DNA of 64,000 bases from Panagrolaimus kolymaensis (GCA_028622995.1 JAJQJQ010000005.1:7006001-7070000); one strand, 5' to 3'. Shown: positions 11,774 to 25,015, numbered from the stretch's first letter. Made by a program: numbers and translations. The notes: generated from the sequence alone by a model not told the origin.

Positions 11774-13545
11774 TTATAAAGAATTCTTTCTTCGTAGAAT
11801 TGATTGAAAGAAGCTATCCTTTTTTGGAGTCGCTTTCGAGATTGCGGCAGCTTTCGTAGGTGATTCACCGAAGCTTTCATCATAAGTACCAAGAGAAGGA
11901 TCATAATGAGAGTTGAGATGTTCCACGCGTCGACGTTTGTTCTTTTCGGATAAAGCATGAACCCTAAAAGCAAAAAGATTATTAAAGTTCATAAAAAGGT
12001 AAAACAAAAATTACTTGAAGTCGAGCCGTTCACGATTGACAGGTTCAGTCAGATCAAGCATTATTCCACGTTTCCGAGGAACAAGAGGCGTTTGAATCAT
12101 GGAAGCAGGAAAGTTGGAAGCATTTGAAGAAAGAGATGGTTCACGCTTGGCGACTGTAGACGACGATCGAATAATTCTTGAAGTAGATGCTGCACGATTT
12201 TTTGGGTTTGGAGTTGAGAACGAAGATATCTGATGGCTGAACATGGATTGATTTGGAAGAGTACCATCAAGAGGATTGATAACTGGAGGAGCTCGTGCCG
12301 TAACTTTCTGGAGGATATGTTCATTTTCATCAGCTCGAGCTTCAGCATATCCATACATCTTCTTGAGACGAGTCACTTCTTTCTTCAATCTTTCGTTCTC
12401 TTCTGATAACGTTGCATTGTGGTGTTTGATTGCTGTATTTTCTGCTACAAGATCAAGTTTGTCGTCAAGTTCTTTTTCCAAACGCTTCGTTTTGTCCCAA
12501 AGATCTTTGAAGGATACACGAAGACATTCAAGGTCAACGTCCTTTTTCTTTTCTTCTTCTTTTTTAACGTTAACAGCACGACGATGAACCCCGGCCTAAA
12601 AGAGATACACTATAAATCGTGGAAAAGCTATTAAAAAAAACTAACTTCTTGTTCAAGTTCATTGATTTTCTTTTCTTTATCAGCAAGTTCTTGATCTTTG
12701 ACTTGTAATTCAGCAACGACCTTATCATAGTCATCTGCCTTCTTTCTTAGTTGAGCTTCTTGTTCGTTTTCTTTGCAGAAAGCAGCGATTTCATCTTTCA
12801 AAGTAACTCCATTGCCAACTTTTGCTTCTGATAGATGATCAAGTTGATTTTGAAGCGCTTTCACAATTTCTCCACGTTCCTAAAAAAAGAAAAGAAAATA
12901 AGTAATGCAAGAAAAATAATAATAAAGCCTACTTGAAGGTCTTGTTTAAGTTCCTTTATAGCTTTGGATAGCATTTGAATTTGTTCTTTTTGATCAGCGC
13001 AAGCACGTTCAAGTTCTTCATTGAGTTCCATTTCCATTTGAACTTTGCTTTCACATTCTTCCAAGAGGGTTTGTAAGCGTGACTGAAATACGATTTGGCT
13101 TTAATATGAACAAGATGAGAAACTAAATCACATACCCTTTCTGCTTCCAATGCATCATTTTTATCTCGAAGTTCATCATATTCTTGGACCATTGAATCAG
13201 AGAGACCAGAAGCTGGTTGAGCACTCAAGGGAACATTGGAAGTTTGAGATCTTGTTGATTGAGGTAAAGCTTCAAGTTGTCGAATCAAATCAGCTTTTTC
13301 ATCACTGAGATCATTGCACATCTTTTCTGTATCTCGTACCTAAAAATTCAATGTCACATGTGAGATTAAAGTAAAAGAAGAAGAAAACTTACTTTCTGCA
13401 TCAAAGCTTTTTGTTGAGTAGTTAATTCGTTGATTCTTTGATTAGACTCTTCATCCTGAGCTTCGAACACTGCTTCCATTTGTTTCATACGTTCCTTCAT
13501 AGCTCGAAGTTGTCGATTTAAAGCACGTTCTGGATCAGTTGCCAT
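11774..13545 (-). CDS. Long coiled-coil protein, unassigned
   Basis: Exons on the minus strand: 13545-13393, 13339-13136, 13082-12933, 12879-12646, 12595-12015 and 11963-11774; 503 residues. The start is MATDPERALNRQL, with a second in-frame Met 21 nt upstream. Residues from about 10 to 330 are nearly continuous heptad-rich Glu/Lys/Leu sequence, broken by a Ser/Pro/Thr-rich hinge (LPQSTRSQTSNVPLSAQP). The C-terminal third is disordered and basic, with a Ser-rich linker, KRGIMLDL and KNKRRR. Such architecture is common in centrosomal, kinetochore and motor-adaptor proteins, but I see no diagnostic motif (for example no Spindly-type N-terminal box) and do not name it. All exon phases are consistent, so the gene model is sound even though the function is not known. 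Confidence 0.7.
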
Positions 13546-14827
13546 GATGAAGATGAGCGGAGGCACGATGAGAATCCAAATAAAAAAGTGACGAAATTGA
13601 AATAGCTGCGAAAAACGAAGTTAAAAGTGAAAGCTTTGAGTTTTCTTCAACGTTGATGAAAAAAAAAATTTGAGAGAGCTTTTTTTTATGGAAGCGAAGC
13701 TATGACTCTCGCTTTTAGGAATCTGCCCCTAAACGTATCCATTTCGCCAATCAAATACGGTATCATCAAATACTGTATCATTTTTTTTTTGCCATTTGAA
13801 TCAGAAAGCACATTATTGATTGATGATTGTTTTTACTTGGAATTTATTACCTTCCTTATAAAATGAATAAAAGATTGAATTTGTGATGATTGTATCAAAA
13901 TAAAAGACAATTAATTTATCGACAGTAGCGTTGAAAAATGGTTTAATCCTTTGAACCACATGTTTGTTTATGTAACAAAATATGAAATTTACTGAATTCT
14001 TATCTTGAGTTACCCAGGCCATTGCTTATTTTGACAAACTTTATCTTTTTAGCGACACACTTTAATGTTCATTATTTTTTTGGCCATCAATCATTAGTTT
14101 CTCAATTTAATTGGTCAATGGTACTAAACTTGCTGTTGAGTGTTAATTGTTTAAAAAAAATGAGAAACAAGATTATTGCTGTTGGTAAATAAATTTCCTG
14201 TTAAAACGAACAATGATGACTATATTTATTGAAGCCAAATACTTCCATATCTTTGAGATTTTTTATAAATAGTTAGCATCCTTCTTTCTTTTTTCTTAAC
14301 TTTATTCAGAATTGTTTTCCAATAAATTCTGCGGTAAAGCTTTTATCCATAATGTTGCATTCTTCAATGTTTAAGTTTAATTTTCTTTAGTATGGGCATA
14401 CTTTTACTTCTTTTTATTGGTTTGATAGGGTTGCATCCATCATTTTCTTTAGTTAAATTTGTTTGTCTTGAGCATTTTATTTTGTTGCATTATATTTTTT
14501 TGTTTCTAGCGACATTGCCTTCGTCACCAGCAGCAAACAAGCACTCCTACTTTCTTTTTTATTTATAAGTAAGCCTTTTTTGGCTTTACTGCTAACGGCT
14601 TTTCTTTCTTTTTTTCTCTTCATCTTTTCACCAACCAACAACGAACAATATCGATTGCAGCAGCATTTTTTGCATGCGCAGCAGTAGTATTTGCCAGAAG
14701 TGAAGAAAAAGAAAAACTCCTCTTTCAATTTAAAAAAAGAAAGAAAAGGAGTATTTTAAAACTTAATTTAGTTGCATCCAAGTTTTTTTTATTTGAATAT
14801 TCAAACTTGATAGTCGAGCGAAGAAGG
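13546..14827. other. Divergent promoter region between coiled-coil gene and SLC12A8 gene
   Basis: About 1.3 kb between divergently transcribed genes. AT-rich with T-tracts; near 13742-13777 a short word (AATACGGTATCATCAAATACTGTATCAT) is a near-direct repeat. Open frames here are short and lack splice-supported continuity. Nothing else seen. Confidence 0.35.
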
Positions 14828-16923
14828 ATGACGACGATAGATCACGATGATTCTTTGTTTGCTGCCGAACAACGTGGATCCAATGTTGAGGGTCAATGGT
14901 GGCAGAAACCCATAAATTTAGATGAAAAGCTTAGCTTTGGTACTCCAACTGTAATGGTAACAGTATTAGTAAATATTTTTGGTATTGTCATATTTTTGAG
15001 ATTAGGATGGATTGTTGTAAGTTTTTGAAAGCATTTTTTTATGAAGGTAGTATAAATTATGCAAAATGTAAAAATAAAGTCCAAAACCTTAATTTTTTGT
15101 TCTGCATTCATTGTCCATAAATAGGCGCATTTTAATCAAAATAAAAACTTTTCTTGACATACTTATGTATTTTCAGGGAACAGCTGGAGTTGGTGGTGCT
15201 TTAGCCCTTCTCGCATTTTCTGTTATTATCGTTTTGATTACAGTATTTTCTGCCATTGGAATTTGTCAACGATGTCACGTTCAATCGGGAGGTATTTATT
15301 TTTTAATATCTCATGTTCTTGGAGCTCAATTTGGTGGAGCTGTTTCTCTTGTTTATATTTTTGGACAAGCTGTCGGAAGCTCTCTCGTAGCAGTGGGTTT
15401 TGGTGAAAGTATGGCCCGACTTTTTTCAACCGAATCTCAATTTATCATAAAATTATTTTCCATTTTGACTATTTTGGCTGTCACTGGTGAGAGAAAATAA
15501 AAGAATAATTAAAAAGCATAAAAAAAGGTTAAACCATTTTTAGCTGTAAATATTGCTGGCGTCCAACACGCTATTAGAGCAGTTACTGTATTATTAATGT
15601 GCGTTGGAATTGCAGCATTGGATTTTATTCTCGGTGGAATGTTCACCTCAACTTTTAGTAATAAAAACATTTCCTTAGCTATGAATTGAAAATAAAGAAA
15701 TAATTTTTAGAAGATGGAGTTGGTGGATGGAATAAAGCCCAGCTTTCATCCAATTGGGAATCACATTACGAACAAATTAATTGTTCAGATTTGGGATTTG
15801 AATATGATGCTGGACCTCAAACATTCTTCTCGCTTTTTGGAATCCTTTTTGCTAATTTTCTTGGAGTTCTCACTGGCGTTAATATGGGGGCTGAACTTCA
15901 AAATCCTTACAAAAACATTGCTAAAGGAGAACTCAGTGCCATTGCAATTAGTTCCATTGGGTGTTTCTTATTCATCATTACATTTGGTGCAAGCGTTGAA
16001 CGAAATATGCTTCTTTGTGATACTTTAGTTGGTGAAAGAGTTTCAATCACAAAATTCCTTTTCCTTTCTGGAATTTACATTGCATCTTTGAGCTCTCTAA
16101 CTGCTGGATTAATTGGAACACCAAGAGTTTTGCAAGGTATTGCAGCGGAAGGATTCATTCCTTCATTGAATTCCCTTGCCTCTGGAGTATGTTATTGTTT
16201 TTCGAATTCTTTTTACACATAAAATTTCTTTAGGATGGCCCAAATAATAATCCCGTTAGAGCAACAATAGTTCTAACTACAATTTCTATAGTATTTGTTC
16301 TTCTTGGAGATCTAAATTATTTAGCTATTTTATCCACTTTACCATTCTTATTTACCTATGCTGCCGTTAATTATGCTTATGTTTCGCTTGCAATGAGTAC
16401 AGATTTGAAAGAACTTAAAACACAAATTGCTGGTCAAGAACCACCTAAATCCGACTATGGATCAAGTCATAATTTAGCTCGAGATGATCTCAATGCATTA
16501 TTCCCTGAACGTCAACAAGCCCAAGAGAATTCAAACATAAATAACATTGGCTCTGGTGGCGACTTTTATTCACCATTTACTAATCGCTATGTTGCTCTTT
16601 GTGGCGCTGTAATCAATGTTCTTATTTGCTTTTTAATCAACTTTTGGATGAGTTTAGCTATGATCGCCGCCATTGCACTTCTTTACTATCATATTGGACA
16701 AAAATGCCCAACCACTAGTGGTGGTGTATCAGAATTTTCAATCCGACACATGTTCCAAGTTGTTTCCAAGGGTGATGTCCCTGTACAACAAAACAAAAGT
16801 ACTCTCCTCATCGGTGGTACTGCTTCTGGTCCAAATTTAGAACTTGAATCGTCACGTTTAAACGATGAAAATGAAGATTATGCTCACCGAAAACATTACC
16901 ACCATGCGCAAAACATTGATTAA
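14828..16923 (+). CDS. slc12a8-like: SLC12A8-like cation-chloride cotransporter family member
   Basis: Exons 14828-15016, 15177-15486, 15544-15657, 15711-16186 and 16234-16923; 592 residues. The first membrane helix (VTVLVNIFGIVIFLRLGWIVG) carries the FGVVLFLRxGW signature of the SLC12/APC superfamily. Further matches to SLC12A8 (CCC9) include SGGIYFLISHVLG, GLIYxFGQ-type VSLVYIFGQAVG, NMGAELQNPYKNIAKGELSAI and GTPRVLQGIAAE. The cytoplasmic C-terminus ends with AHRKHYHHAQ, close to the RDRYHHS ending of the human protein. About ten hydrophobic segments fall in the N-terminal 410 residues, then a loop and two more near residues 470-510. Human SLC12A8 has been reported as a nicotinamide mononucleotide transporter, which is debated; substrate here is unknown. 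The shorter length than the human protein (714) comes from a reduced loop. Confidence 0.9.
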
Positions 16924-17078
16924 AAATAAATCCATTTGTCTCATATCTAATTTAAGAAGAAAAAAATAAAGCTCGGTGAAAAATCTTTGACACAATAATT
17001 GAAAACAAACATAAATTTATTCAACGAAAACAAAAATGACGCCAAGTTATACAAGAGAATTCAAGACAAAGCGCCAGA

Positions 17079-17552
17079 TTAGATGTTACTTGGATAGAGC
17101 ATCTGAAAAATGAAAAAGATAAGTAAAGAGATCACATAAAGGAATATATAAACATACCACACGAATACGTTTTCCCATTGCAGCTGCAGGAAGATTGTTG
17201 TGGAATTTAGCACGAACAGCACCAGAATTACCATGAACACGAGTGATACGTCCCCAAATAGCTCTAATTTTTGTTTTTTCTCCACCATGTCGAGCAACCT
17301 TCTTGTGACCTTTGTATACATAGACAGCTCGTTTACCAAGGTAGTATTTTGCATCTTGTGGTGTATGGACACCTTCGAGTTTGAGAAGAGATGTATTTTC
17401 ATGTTGATTGCGAAGACCACGTTTGTATCCAGTGAAGATAGCTCTGACGTAAAGTCTAAAAAAGAAGAAAAATGAATACAAAAGTTAATCGAAAAGATGT
17501 AAACTAACCTTTTGGCAGGTTTGGGACCGTGTTGGCGTTGTTGGCTTTCCAT
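17079..17552 (-). CDS. rpl-33: 60S ribosomal protein eL33 (RPL35A)
   Basis: Three minus-strand exons, 17552-17509, 17455-17158 and 17102-17079, encode 121 residues. The protein has the eL33 hallmarks: LYVRAIFTGYKRGLRNQ, YYLGKRAVYVYKGHKK, RAIWGRITRVHGNSGAVRAKF and a GKRIRVMLYPSNI-type C-terminus. It is a large-subunit ribosomal protein. The final exon is only 24 nt and encodes MLYPSNI plus the stop; it is needed for the conserved C-terminus. The start is 293 bp from the divergently transcribed THOC2 start codon, so the two share a promoter interval. Confidence 0.97.
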   Translation of the reverse strand: MESQQRQHGPKPAKRLVYIFSINFCIHFSSFLDFTSELSSLDTNVVFAINMKIHLFSNSKVSIHHKMQNTTLVNELSMYTKVTRRLLDMVEKKQKLELFGDVSLVFMVILVLFVLNSTTIFLQLQWENVFVWYVYIFLYVISLLIFFIFQMLYPSNI

Positions 17553-17845
17553 TTTGAGTTCTGAAAAAAAAAACCAGGATGAATATTAATTATGGAAGGG
17601 GAAAAATATGACGAAGAAGGCAAAAAATTGAAGCTTATTTTTTTCAGAAACGAGATGAGAAAGGAAAATGCATTGAAAAAAAGGAGAGAGCTTCCCTCTT
17701 CTTACAGTATATTTCATTGCCTGAGAACCGGGAATTCAAATAATGGAAGGATAAAAAGCCGTTTCGCCAAAAAACTTAGAACGAAGAGATTTTATTTTTC
17801 AAAGTCAAAAGAAAGTTTATTGTTTCAGTGAACCATTTTTTGATA
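17553..17845. promoter_or_regulatory. Shared 293-bp divergent promoter of rpl-33 and thoc-2
   Basis: Start codons of a ribosomal protein gene (-) and THOC2 (+) face away from each other across 293 bp. A short open frame crosses the interval but has no recognisable content. TTGTTTCAG at 17820-17828 ahead of the THOC2 ATG could be a trans-splice acceptor. The regulatory role is inferred from geometry only. Confidence 0.5.
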
Positions 17846-20800
17846 ATGACAAATTGTGAAGAATTATTGAAAAGGCTTGATGCAGCATTAAGCAGTAATT
17901 CACCAGATGACTTTATCGTAAGTACTTAATATCATTTCTTAATATATATAATAAAGTTTCACATTTTCAGGATGACTTTGCAAAGGATGTTGGTCTTGCA
18001 AATGATGCTTTATCAACTTTTGATACAACTTTGGATGATGGACAACCGGATTACAAGAAAGGTTTGAAAACCATAGCAACAAAAGTAATCGTTTTTTACA
18101 TCCTCAAAATCAACTCCTTAACTTTTGACTTTTAGTATTTTCCTGAAGAGTTTTGTCATTATGAATATGTTGCTTGTGGTGCAGATGATAAAGCAACAAA
18201 AATCCGAATGGTTAAACTCAAAACAAGGTTATATTACAAACAACTAAAGTTCAATTTGTTGCGGGAAGAAAGTGAAGGCTATGCAAAAACCATCTCAGAA
18301 TTGTTTGCTGGTGATAAATATAATGATCCTATGAGAACTCTTGCTCGATTACAAAAGCTTATAGGTTCGTTTTTTTATCTTTATTTTGTTGATGCTGAAA
18401 CTACTACTTAATTTAAGGTCAATTCAACTTGGATCCAAATCGCGTGATAGACATTCTCTTAGATTGTTTTGAAGCAAATGCAGACCGAGCTAACTTTTAT
18501 ACTGGCATCTTATCGGCCTTGAAAGTCAACTCACAGGATTTGGCTGATATATTAAAAAGAAAGTTTATTTTCCAAGAAGTAAGTTGTTGTGCTTAATATT
18601 AACCAGCAAATGAATCTATGTTTCAGAAATTGGACGGATCTGCATATTCTCTTTGCAATCTCGCTGCTATAATATGTGAACAAGAACTTGTTGATTTATT
18701 ACCATTCTTCTCTTTTGTAAGTTAATTGTCTTATTTATCCTGGTTTTAACATTAGTTTTTTTTAGCTTGATCCTGAGCAAAAATCCTTAATTGAAACCTC
18801 AAAGAAACATAATGATCTCATAAAAACAAGAGCCAAGAAAGCAGAAACCATCATTACCTCAAATGGCGAAATAAAAATGGTTGAAACTGAAGAAGAAACA
18901 AAAAATGTTGCTGCAATGCCTTTTTATGTTGCTTTAAATTCTCAATTATCAGAGGACGCTGAGATTGCTGGAGATTTTTATGATGATGTTAGTTTTTATC
19001 TTATTTTCTGTTCTTATTAACAGCACGTTCTTACTTTCAGAATATTAATCTTTCTAAAAATCTTAAACTTGGATTACTTTGTGCTTTGCTTGAACGAGGT
19101 GCATGGGATATCGCTTTCAAACTTTTGGACAAATTTCCAGCATTTTCTGCTGTGTCTATTTCGTAAGTTTTTTTTCGTTTTGTATGATACCACCAAAAGT
19201 GTTAGAGTAACCTATTCTCTACTTTTCAAGAATCCGCTGACTTACTTAAGACATCTTTCTTGTTCTAGTATGATTGGTGATGATAACATTCTTTTGAAAT
19301 TATGATTGTAAATTTTTTTCAAATATTGGTTCTTATGTGATCTTTCTGAATTCTCAATTGTGGTCATATTTTTAGACACCGTATTCAACTTGCCATCGCA
19401 CATTTAATTGATCATTCAATTTCTCACCTCTACAAAATTCAATTCGATGATGATTCTTTTGGTTCGTCTTCTAGCAATAATGTTTATGGATTTCAATTTG
19501 AACCTGTGAAAACGTGGACCGAATTTGTTGATTTTACAATTCCTATGATCACTCATCTTGGACCTTACATCGCAATCGAGCCGATAACTGCGTCGAAATT
19601 GCTTCGAGTGATTACAATATTTTTCAAAAACATGGAAGTTAACGTGGAATTAAAGAAATTAGAAATTTACATGGTTGATGTTGTTGATAATTGTGTTTTA
19701 CCAGCTCTTTCTCTTCTCGAAAGTAGTTATTCTTACAGTGATGAACTTTGGGAACTGTTAAATCTTTTCACATATCAACAAAGATTCAGATTATACAGTC
19801 ATTGGAAATATATTCATACTCCCAAATTTTTGGACGTTCAAAGGGCTATGGTTCTCGGAAGAACAAAATATTCAATAAAGTTTGTTTTAAATGCTGTATA
19901 ACACTAATCATAACAAATTTTTAGGAGATTAAGCAAAGATTCTGTGAAACTTATTGGTCGTCTTCTTGGTAAACTATGCCACATTCATCCTTTTGCTGTC
20001 TTTGAATATTTGCTTGATCAAGTTCAAGTTTTTCAAAACTTTATTACGCCTGTTGTTGAATCATTGAGATTTTTATCTAATCTTGAATTGGATGTACTTA
20101 CATGTAAGCATGGCTACAAAGACTACATTTTCTTACTTGATTATTTTTAGTTTGTATCATCGAAAGTTTATCAGCTCCTGAAAAAGGCCAACTTAAAACG
20201 CATGATGGAACTCTTTCAACATGGATAATAGCACTTGCAACGTTTATTGGAGCTTTGTACAAAAAGTACACGACTGATTTGACAAGTATGCTTCAATTTA
20301 TTGTCAATGAACTCAAGACTGGTAAATCGTTGGATTTGTTAATACTTCGTGAAATAGTTGCAAATATGTCCGGTATTGATGCAAATGCAAATTTAACTGA
20401 AAATGGAATAGAAGCATTGACTGGTGGAGAAAACATGAAACAAGAAATATTCCATACTTTAGCTGTAAGAAGTTCAAAAAGGCTTTCTGCTCGCCTCAAA
20501 GAAGCTTTGTTGAAAGATGATCTCTTACCATCGTTGTTTATTCTAATGGCTCAGCAGAAAAGTTGTGTCGTTTTTGTTGATTCTGAAAGTTTGCCATTAA
20601 AACTGACTGGTCAACTTTTGGATCAATGTCGTGACACCTTCGTACAATTCAATAGTTTCCTTCAATTTGCTTTCAAACCAGATGAATGTGCTGCAATTTT
20701 ACCAAAAGCTGAATCGTTAATTAAAGATTACTTTTTGCCTATCGAATGTTCAATGTATTTCTGGAGACAAATTTATATGAGAGATATCGAGGTGAGTTTT

Positions 20801-22305
20801 ATTTATTTTACGGTTTTAATAAATTAAGATAATTTTAGGTCCAATGGAAAGATGGCGTTAAAAAGTTAAAAGGTGATGATCAAACGATTGATGAAACCCA
20901 ATCACAACTAATCTTCAATCAATGTTTTCAACGTGTAGTGCAATCTTTGGAAGAAGCTCTTGTTGGATTGAATGAATCTTCATTTTGGACAGATCTTTCT
21001 AAAAGACTTTACGTTGTTTTTTGGCTCCTTGATCTTGGCGACTTACAGTGTCCTACGGCATTGTATGAAAAATTGATTAATAAAGCTGCATCTGAAAAGA
21101 GTGAAAATAATGAAAGTGTAAGTCATTTATTTAATTACATTTTTTAACCTTGTTTGTTTGCTTTGTAGAGTTCGAAAAAACGCCAAAAAGAAGACAAAGC
21201 ACAAGTTCTTGAACGTAAACTTCGGGAAGAATTGAGCGGACGTGAACAGCATGTTGTACATGTACGTGGTTATTTGAAACAACAAGTTTGTGATATGTTT
21301 CCTTTGCAAAGTAAGTTATTTTTTCTTTGTATGTCTTCACTATTGATTTGGTTATTTTAGTTCAATCAAATCCAATTCATCGATTTATTCAAACATGCCT
21401 TATGCCTCGCGCAATGTTTTCTGAAGCTGATGCAGCATTTTGCGCTCGATTAGTTGAAATCCTTCATCTTCAAAAAACTCAAAATATGCAAACATTGATC
21501 TTTTTTGATAAACTTTTCTGTGATTCGTCTCTAATTATCAATAGTTTAAGTGAAAAAGAAAGTCATTCAATTGGAAGATTTTATGAAATGTTGCTTGCAC
21601 TTGCTTTGAAATGGCACGATAATCATAGTATCTTCAACGAGGTTTGATTTACTATTAAATTTTTATATTTTTTTATGATTCAATTTAAGGAGTGTTCTTC
21701 TCATCCAATGCGGCTAAAAAAGAATGATGATAATGAAATCAAAGATTCAACAATTGGCTATGAAGAATTTCGAACTATCTGCTTTAAATGGCATTTTAGA
21801 CTTTGTAAAACTTTTGCTCATATGCTCAATAATGGTTCATACGTTAGCAAACGAAATACTCTGATTGTTATGACTAAAGTTCTTTCCGCTTATCCTGTAG
21901 TAACGACTCATTTCAATACTTTACTAAATACCGTCGAAAAACTTCGTGATAATGAGAAGGGTGTTAGAAATGATTTGAGTCTTTTGGCTGCTAGTTATTC
22001 AACACAACTGAAAAAGCGTCATACTTTGATGGTTCCTGTTGAAGATTTTTATAATGTATGCTATTTGAATTAACTTGTATTATTTTTTTACAATCATATG
22101 ATTTGTTTTTAGAAAGAAAAAGTTGAAAATGGAACAACAGCAGTGACACCACAAGGAGCAAATGATCGTACACCAAGAAAAAGAATAACGGTAGAATCTG
22201 GTAAGCTTTAACCATACTTTAATATTTAAAAATTTCATTCAAGAATTTGTAGAAGCACCATCGTCTGCGCCTCCAAAGAAGTCAACTCGGTCATCAAAAC
22301 GGTGA
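17846..22305 (+). CDS. thoc-2: THO complex subunit 2
   Basis: Sixteen exons, with phase-consistent joins ending at 17917, 18084, 18364, 18578, 18716, 18987, 19162, 19879, 20103, 20791, 21117, 21310, 21641, 22055, 22200 and 22305; 1180 residues. Strong THOC2 motifs: RFRLYSHWKY, RTKYSIKRLSKDSVKLIGR, GKLCHIHPFAVFEYLLDQVQ, LDVLTFCIIESL, STWIIALATFIGALYKKY, MLQFIVNELKTGKSLDLLILREIV, and later FIQTCLMPRAMFSEADAAFCARLVE. THO/TREX couples transcription to mRNA export in the nucleus. The basic, disordered C-terminal tail seen in vertebrate THOC2 is short here, ending APPKKSTRSSKR, which explains the smaller size. The exon from 20151 is the longest and carries the most conserved block. Confidence 0.96.
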
Positions 22306-23075
22306 AATGTTCTATTCCTTTGATCATTTTTTTGTATTTTTTATTTCTGTATTTGTTGTTGTTTCTTGCACATAAATTTCTTTTATCCATTTGTTTTAAT
22401 TGTTAGCGTTTTTGCCTTTTCTTATTTATTTTTTTCAAACTTGGGTGTGAGAGAAAAAAATAAAGACAATTTTTTGAGTTGATAAAATAATCTCTTTTAA
22501 AAAATTTGAAAGAGAAAAAAATGGCATAAAACTTTTGTTTTCTTTTGATCGATCCTCCATCTTCATTGATGATGAGGACGTTCTTTCCGAACTAAATTGA
22601 GAAGAACAAAAGAAAGAAGAAAGAGAGACATACATATCGACTTATAACGCCTACTCTCAATAAAGGGGAAGCGGCGGCAGCAAAGATGAGGGGGCGCTAT
22701 CATTGCTTGCCGTGACGACGATCAACCAACTGCCTGCTTGATTGGCAAAAAAAAAAGAATTCAAAGATACGAGAAAAATATCTTTACAACTTTTGGTCTT
22801 TTAAATAAGAAACATTTGTCTGACCGCATTTCTTTAAAGCAAATAATCAATGCTATTTCGATTTTTGCCTGATTGTCTAAAGCCCGAAAGAAACAAACAG
22901 CCGTTGTTGGCAAAGCTAAAGTTGATTTTGGAGGAAGCAGCAGCAGCAAGAGTATATGAAAAGAAAAAGAGCTAAACAACAGCGGTCCGCCTTTTCAATA
23001 GCAAGCTTTAAATTTTGCTTTACATTTTTGATATCTGCAGCAAGGTCGAATCAGTCGTGCTGTTTTTCGCCCACC
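22306..23075. promoter_or_regulatory. Upstream region of troponin I
   Basis: The first part is the THOC2 3' flank, with an AATAAAG signal near 22460. From about 22640 to 22760 the composition becomes markedly GC-rich (GGGGAAGCGGCGGCAGC; GAGGGGGCGCTATC) compared with the rest of the window, which fits a muscle-gene promoter or enhancer block. No coding exon recognised. Confidence 0.4.
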
Positions 23076-24719
23076 ATGTCAGAATTATTGCCTGAAAGGT
23101 TTGTTATTGGATATTTTATTCCCTTTTTAGGTTAATTTACGGTTTTAATGTTTTGACAAATTCCAAATTAAAATTTCTATTTTTTTACTTTTTGGTTTTT
23201 TTTACAACATTCTTTTTATGGAGGTTCAGATTTATAAAAAAGGATTTAATTTTAATTTCAAATAAATGGATGATTTCTTATTGCTAATAATCACCATTAT
23301 CACTTATTTACCTACCATAATTTCAGTTTTGAAGAAGTCCGCTATGGCGGTGCCATGGATGATGATGGCGAATCTGGAGCATCCGATGCTCAACGCAAGG
23401 CTGAAGAACGTGAACGCAAGAAGGCTGAAGTTCGTAAGCGTCTTGAAGAAGCCGGTTCCAAAAAGCGTGCAAAGAAGGGTTTCCTTACTCCTGAACGTAA
23501 GAAGAAGCTTCGCAAGCTTCTCATGATGAAAGCCGCCGAAGATCTCAAACAACAACAACTTGCTCGTGAAAAGGAACGTCAATCAGCTTTAGGCTCACGT
23601 ATTCCAGCCCTTCCTGATATTGATTCCATCAACGATCATGGAAAGCTTGAATCCATTTACAATGATTTGTTTGAAAAGGTTAAAAAGCTTGAAGAAGAAA
23701 AATTTGATATCAATTCAGCTGTCGCGACTAAAGATTCAGAAGTAAGCATTTCATAATTCTCATAATTGCAAAGCCCATAATATCAATTTTAAAAATGAAT
23801 TAGCAGAACCACCGTTTATTTTTTGGTAGCTATTTTTTTGTTAAAACAAATCCCAAATAGCCTTTCCTTTCTTTTGAAGAAAGCTTTGCTGTTTATAAAC
23901 CCTTTACTAACAACTACCAAATTTTAGATCAACGAACTCACCATCGCTGTCAATGATCTCCGAGGAAAATTGTAAGTTAGACTTTCCTCATTACCTACTT
24001 GTTTCATTTTTTGATTACTGTAACTTCCTTTATTTATTTTTTTCTAACTGAAACTAAATCCCAATGTCTTTTTGTGCTGTGCTGCAAAAAAAAAGCCACA
24101 GATCATTAATAACACGTGGTTTTAACTAATTTGACAATAAACCTAACTTCTTTTTTCTTTTTGACTTCCCATGCTTTTTTTAAACATTGTTTTTTTCTTT
24201 TTTCTAATGGCATTGATTGGAATTGATAGAGAATAATTTTTATGATTGAGTGAATTTATTTCAGCGTCAAACCTTCCCTCAAGAAAGTATCAAAATACGA
24301 TAACAAATTCAAGAAACTTGGTGAAGCCAAAACTGGCGAAAAACAAGATTTCCGTTCACAACTTAAAGTTGTTAAAAAAGAAAACGTATTGGATGAACTT
24401 GTTCAGAAGGTAGCTAACATTTTCTTAAATTGGCCACTAGTTTATTATAACGATGGTTGTTAATTTTAGAAAGCTAAAGGTGACAAGCCTGAATGGTCAA
24501 ACAAGAATAAATCAGAAAAATCCAAAACTGAAGATAATAAACCAGCTGACGAAGATAAGGAAGAAAAACCCACAGAAGATTCTGCGCCTGCAGCTGAAGA
24601 ACCCGCTGCTGAAGAAGAGGAAGAAGAAGGTGAGCGTCGTCTTCATACCCTAAATATTTCCTAAACTAATCTCCTCCATCCATTTTTTAGAAGAAGAAGA
24701 CGAAGAAGAGGAAGAATAA
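23076..24719 (+). CDS. tni: Troponin I
   Basis: Six exons: 23076-23098, 23327-23741, 23928-23971, 24265-24409, 24470-24629 and 24691-24719; 271 residues. The start ATG sits in CCACCATGT. The core matches invertebrate troponin I: [26 protein letters not shown], the coiled-coil segment with [23 protein letters not shown], then [30 protein letters not shown], which holds the inhibitory and switch regions. Troponin I inhibits actomyosin in the absence of calcium on muscle thin filaments. The C-terminus is an acidic Glu-rich tail of the kind found in nematode and arthropod isoforms. The 44-nt exon 3 between two long introns (186 and 293 bp) is the part most likely to be alternatively spliced. Codon use is skewed to CGT, GAA and CTT, as expected for high expression. 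Confidence 0.96.
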
Positions 24720-25015
24720 ATTATTTTTTTTTTATTTTTTCTTCAAATCAAAAAGTTTTCATCAACTTTTCTTTTTTCGCCGCCGCCATGTTTTTTATTT
24801 TAAAAAATTTCTTTATTATCTTTCTTTTTCTTTCATTTATTATTCACATTATTTAGTGATATTTTCTTCTCCTTATTCTTTTATCCCTGGAACAACATCA
24901 TTATTAAAAAAATGTATTATCATTTAATTTTGTCATCCATTATAAAATCTTTTAAAATAAAGCTTTAATCAATAATTATTATTAAACAAAAAAATAATAA
25001 TAATAAATGAAGTTA

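Noticed and set aside
11774..13545. Possible Spindly orthologue
   Set aside because: The coiled-coil length is similar, but the N-terminal box and the conserved Spindly motif are not visible.
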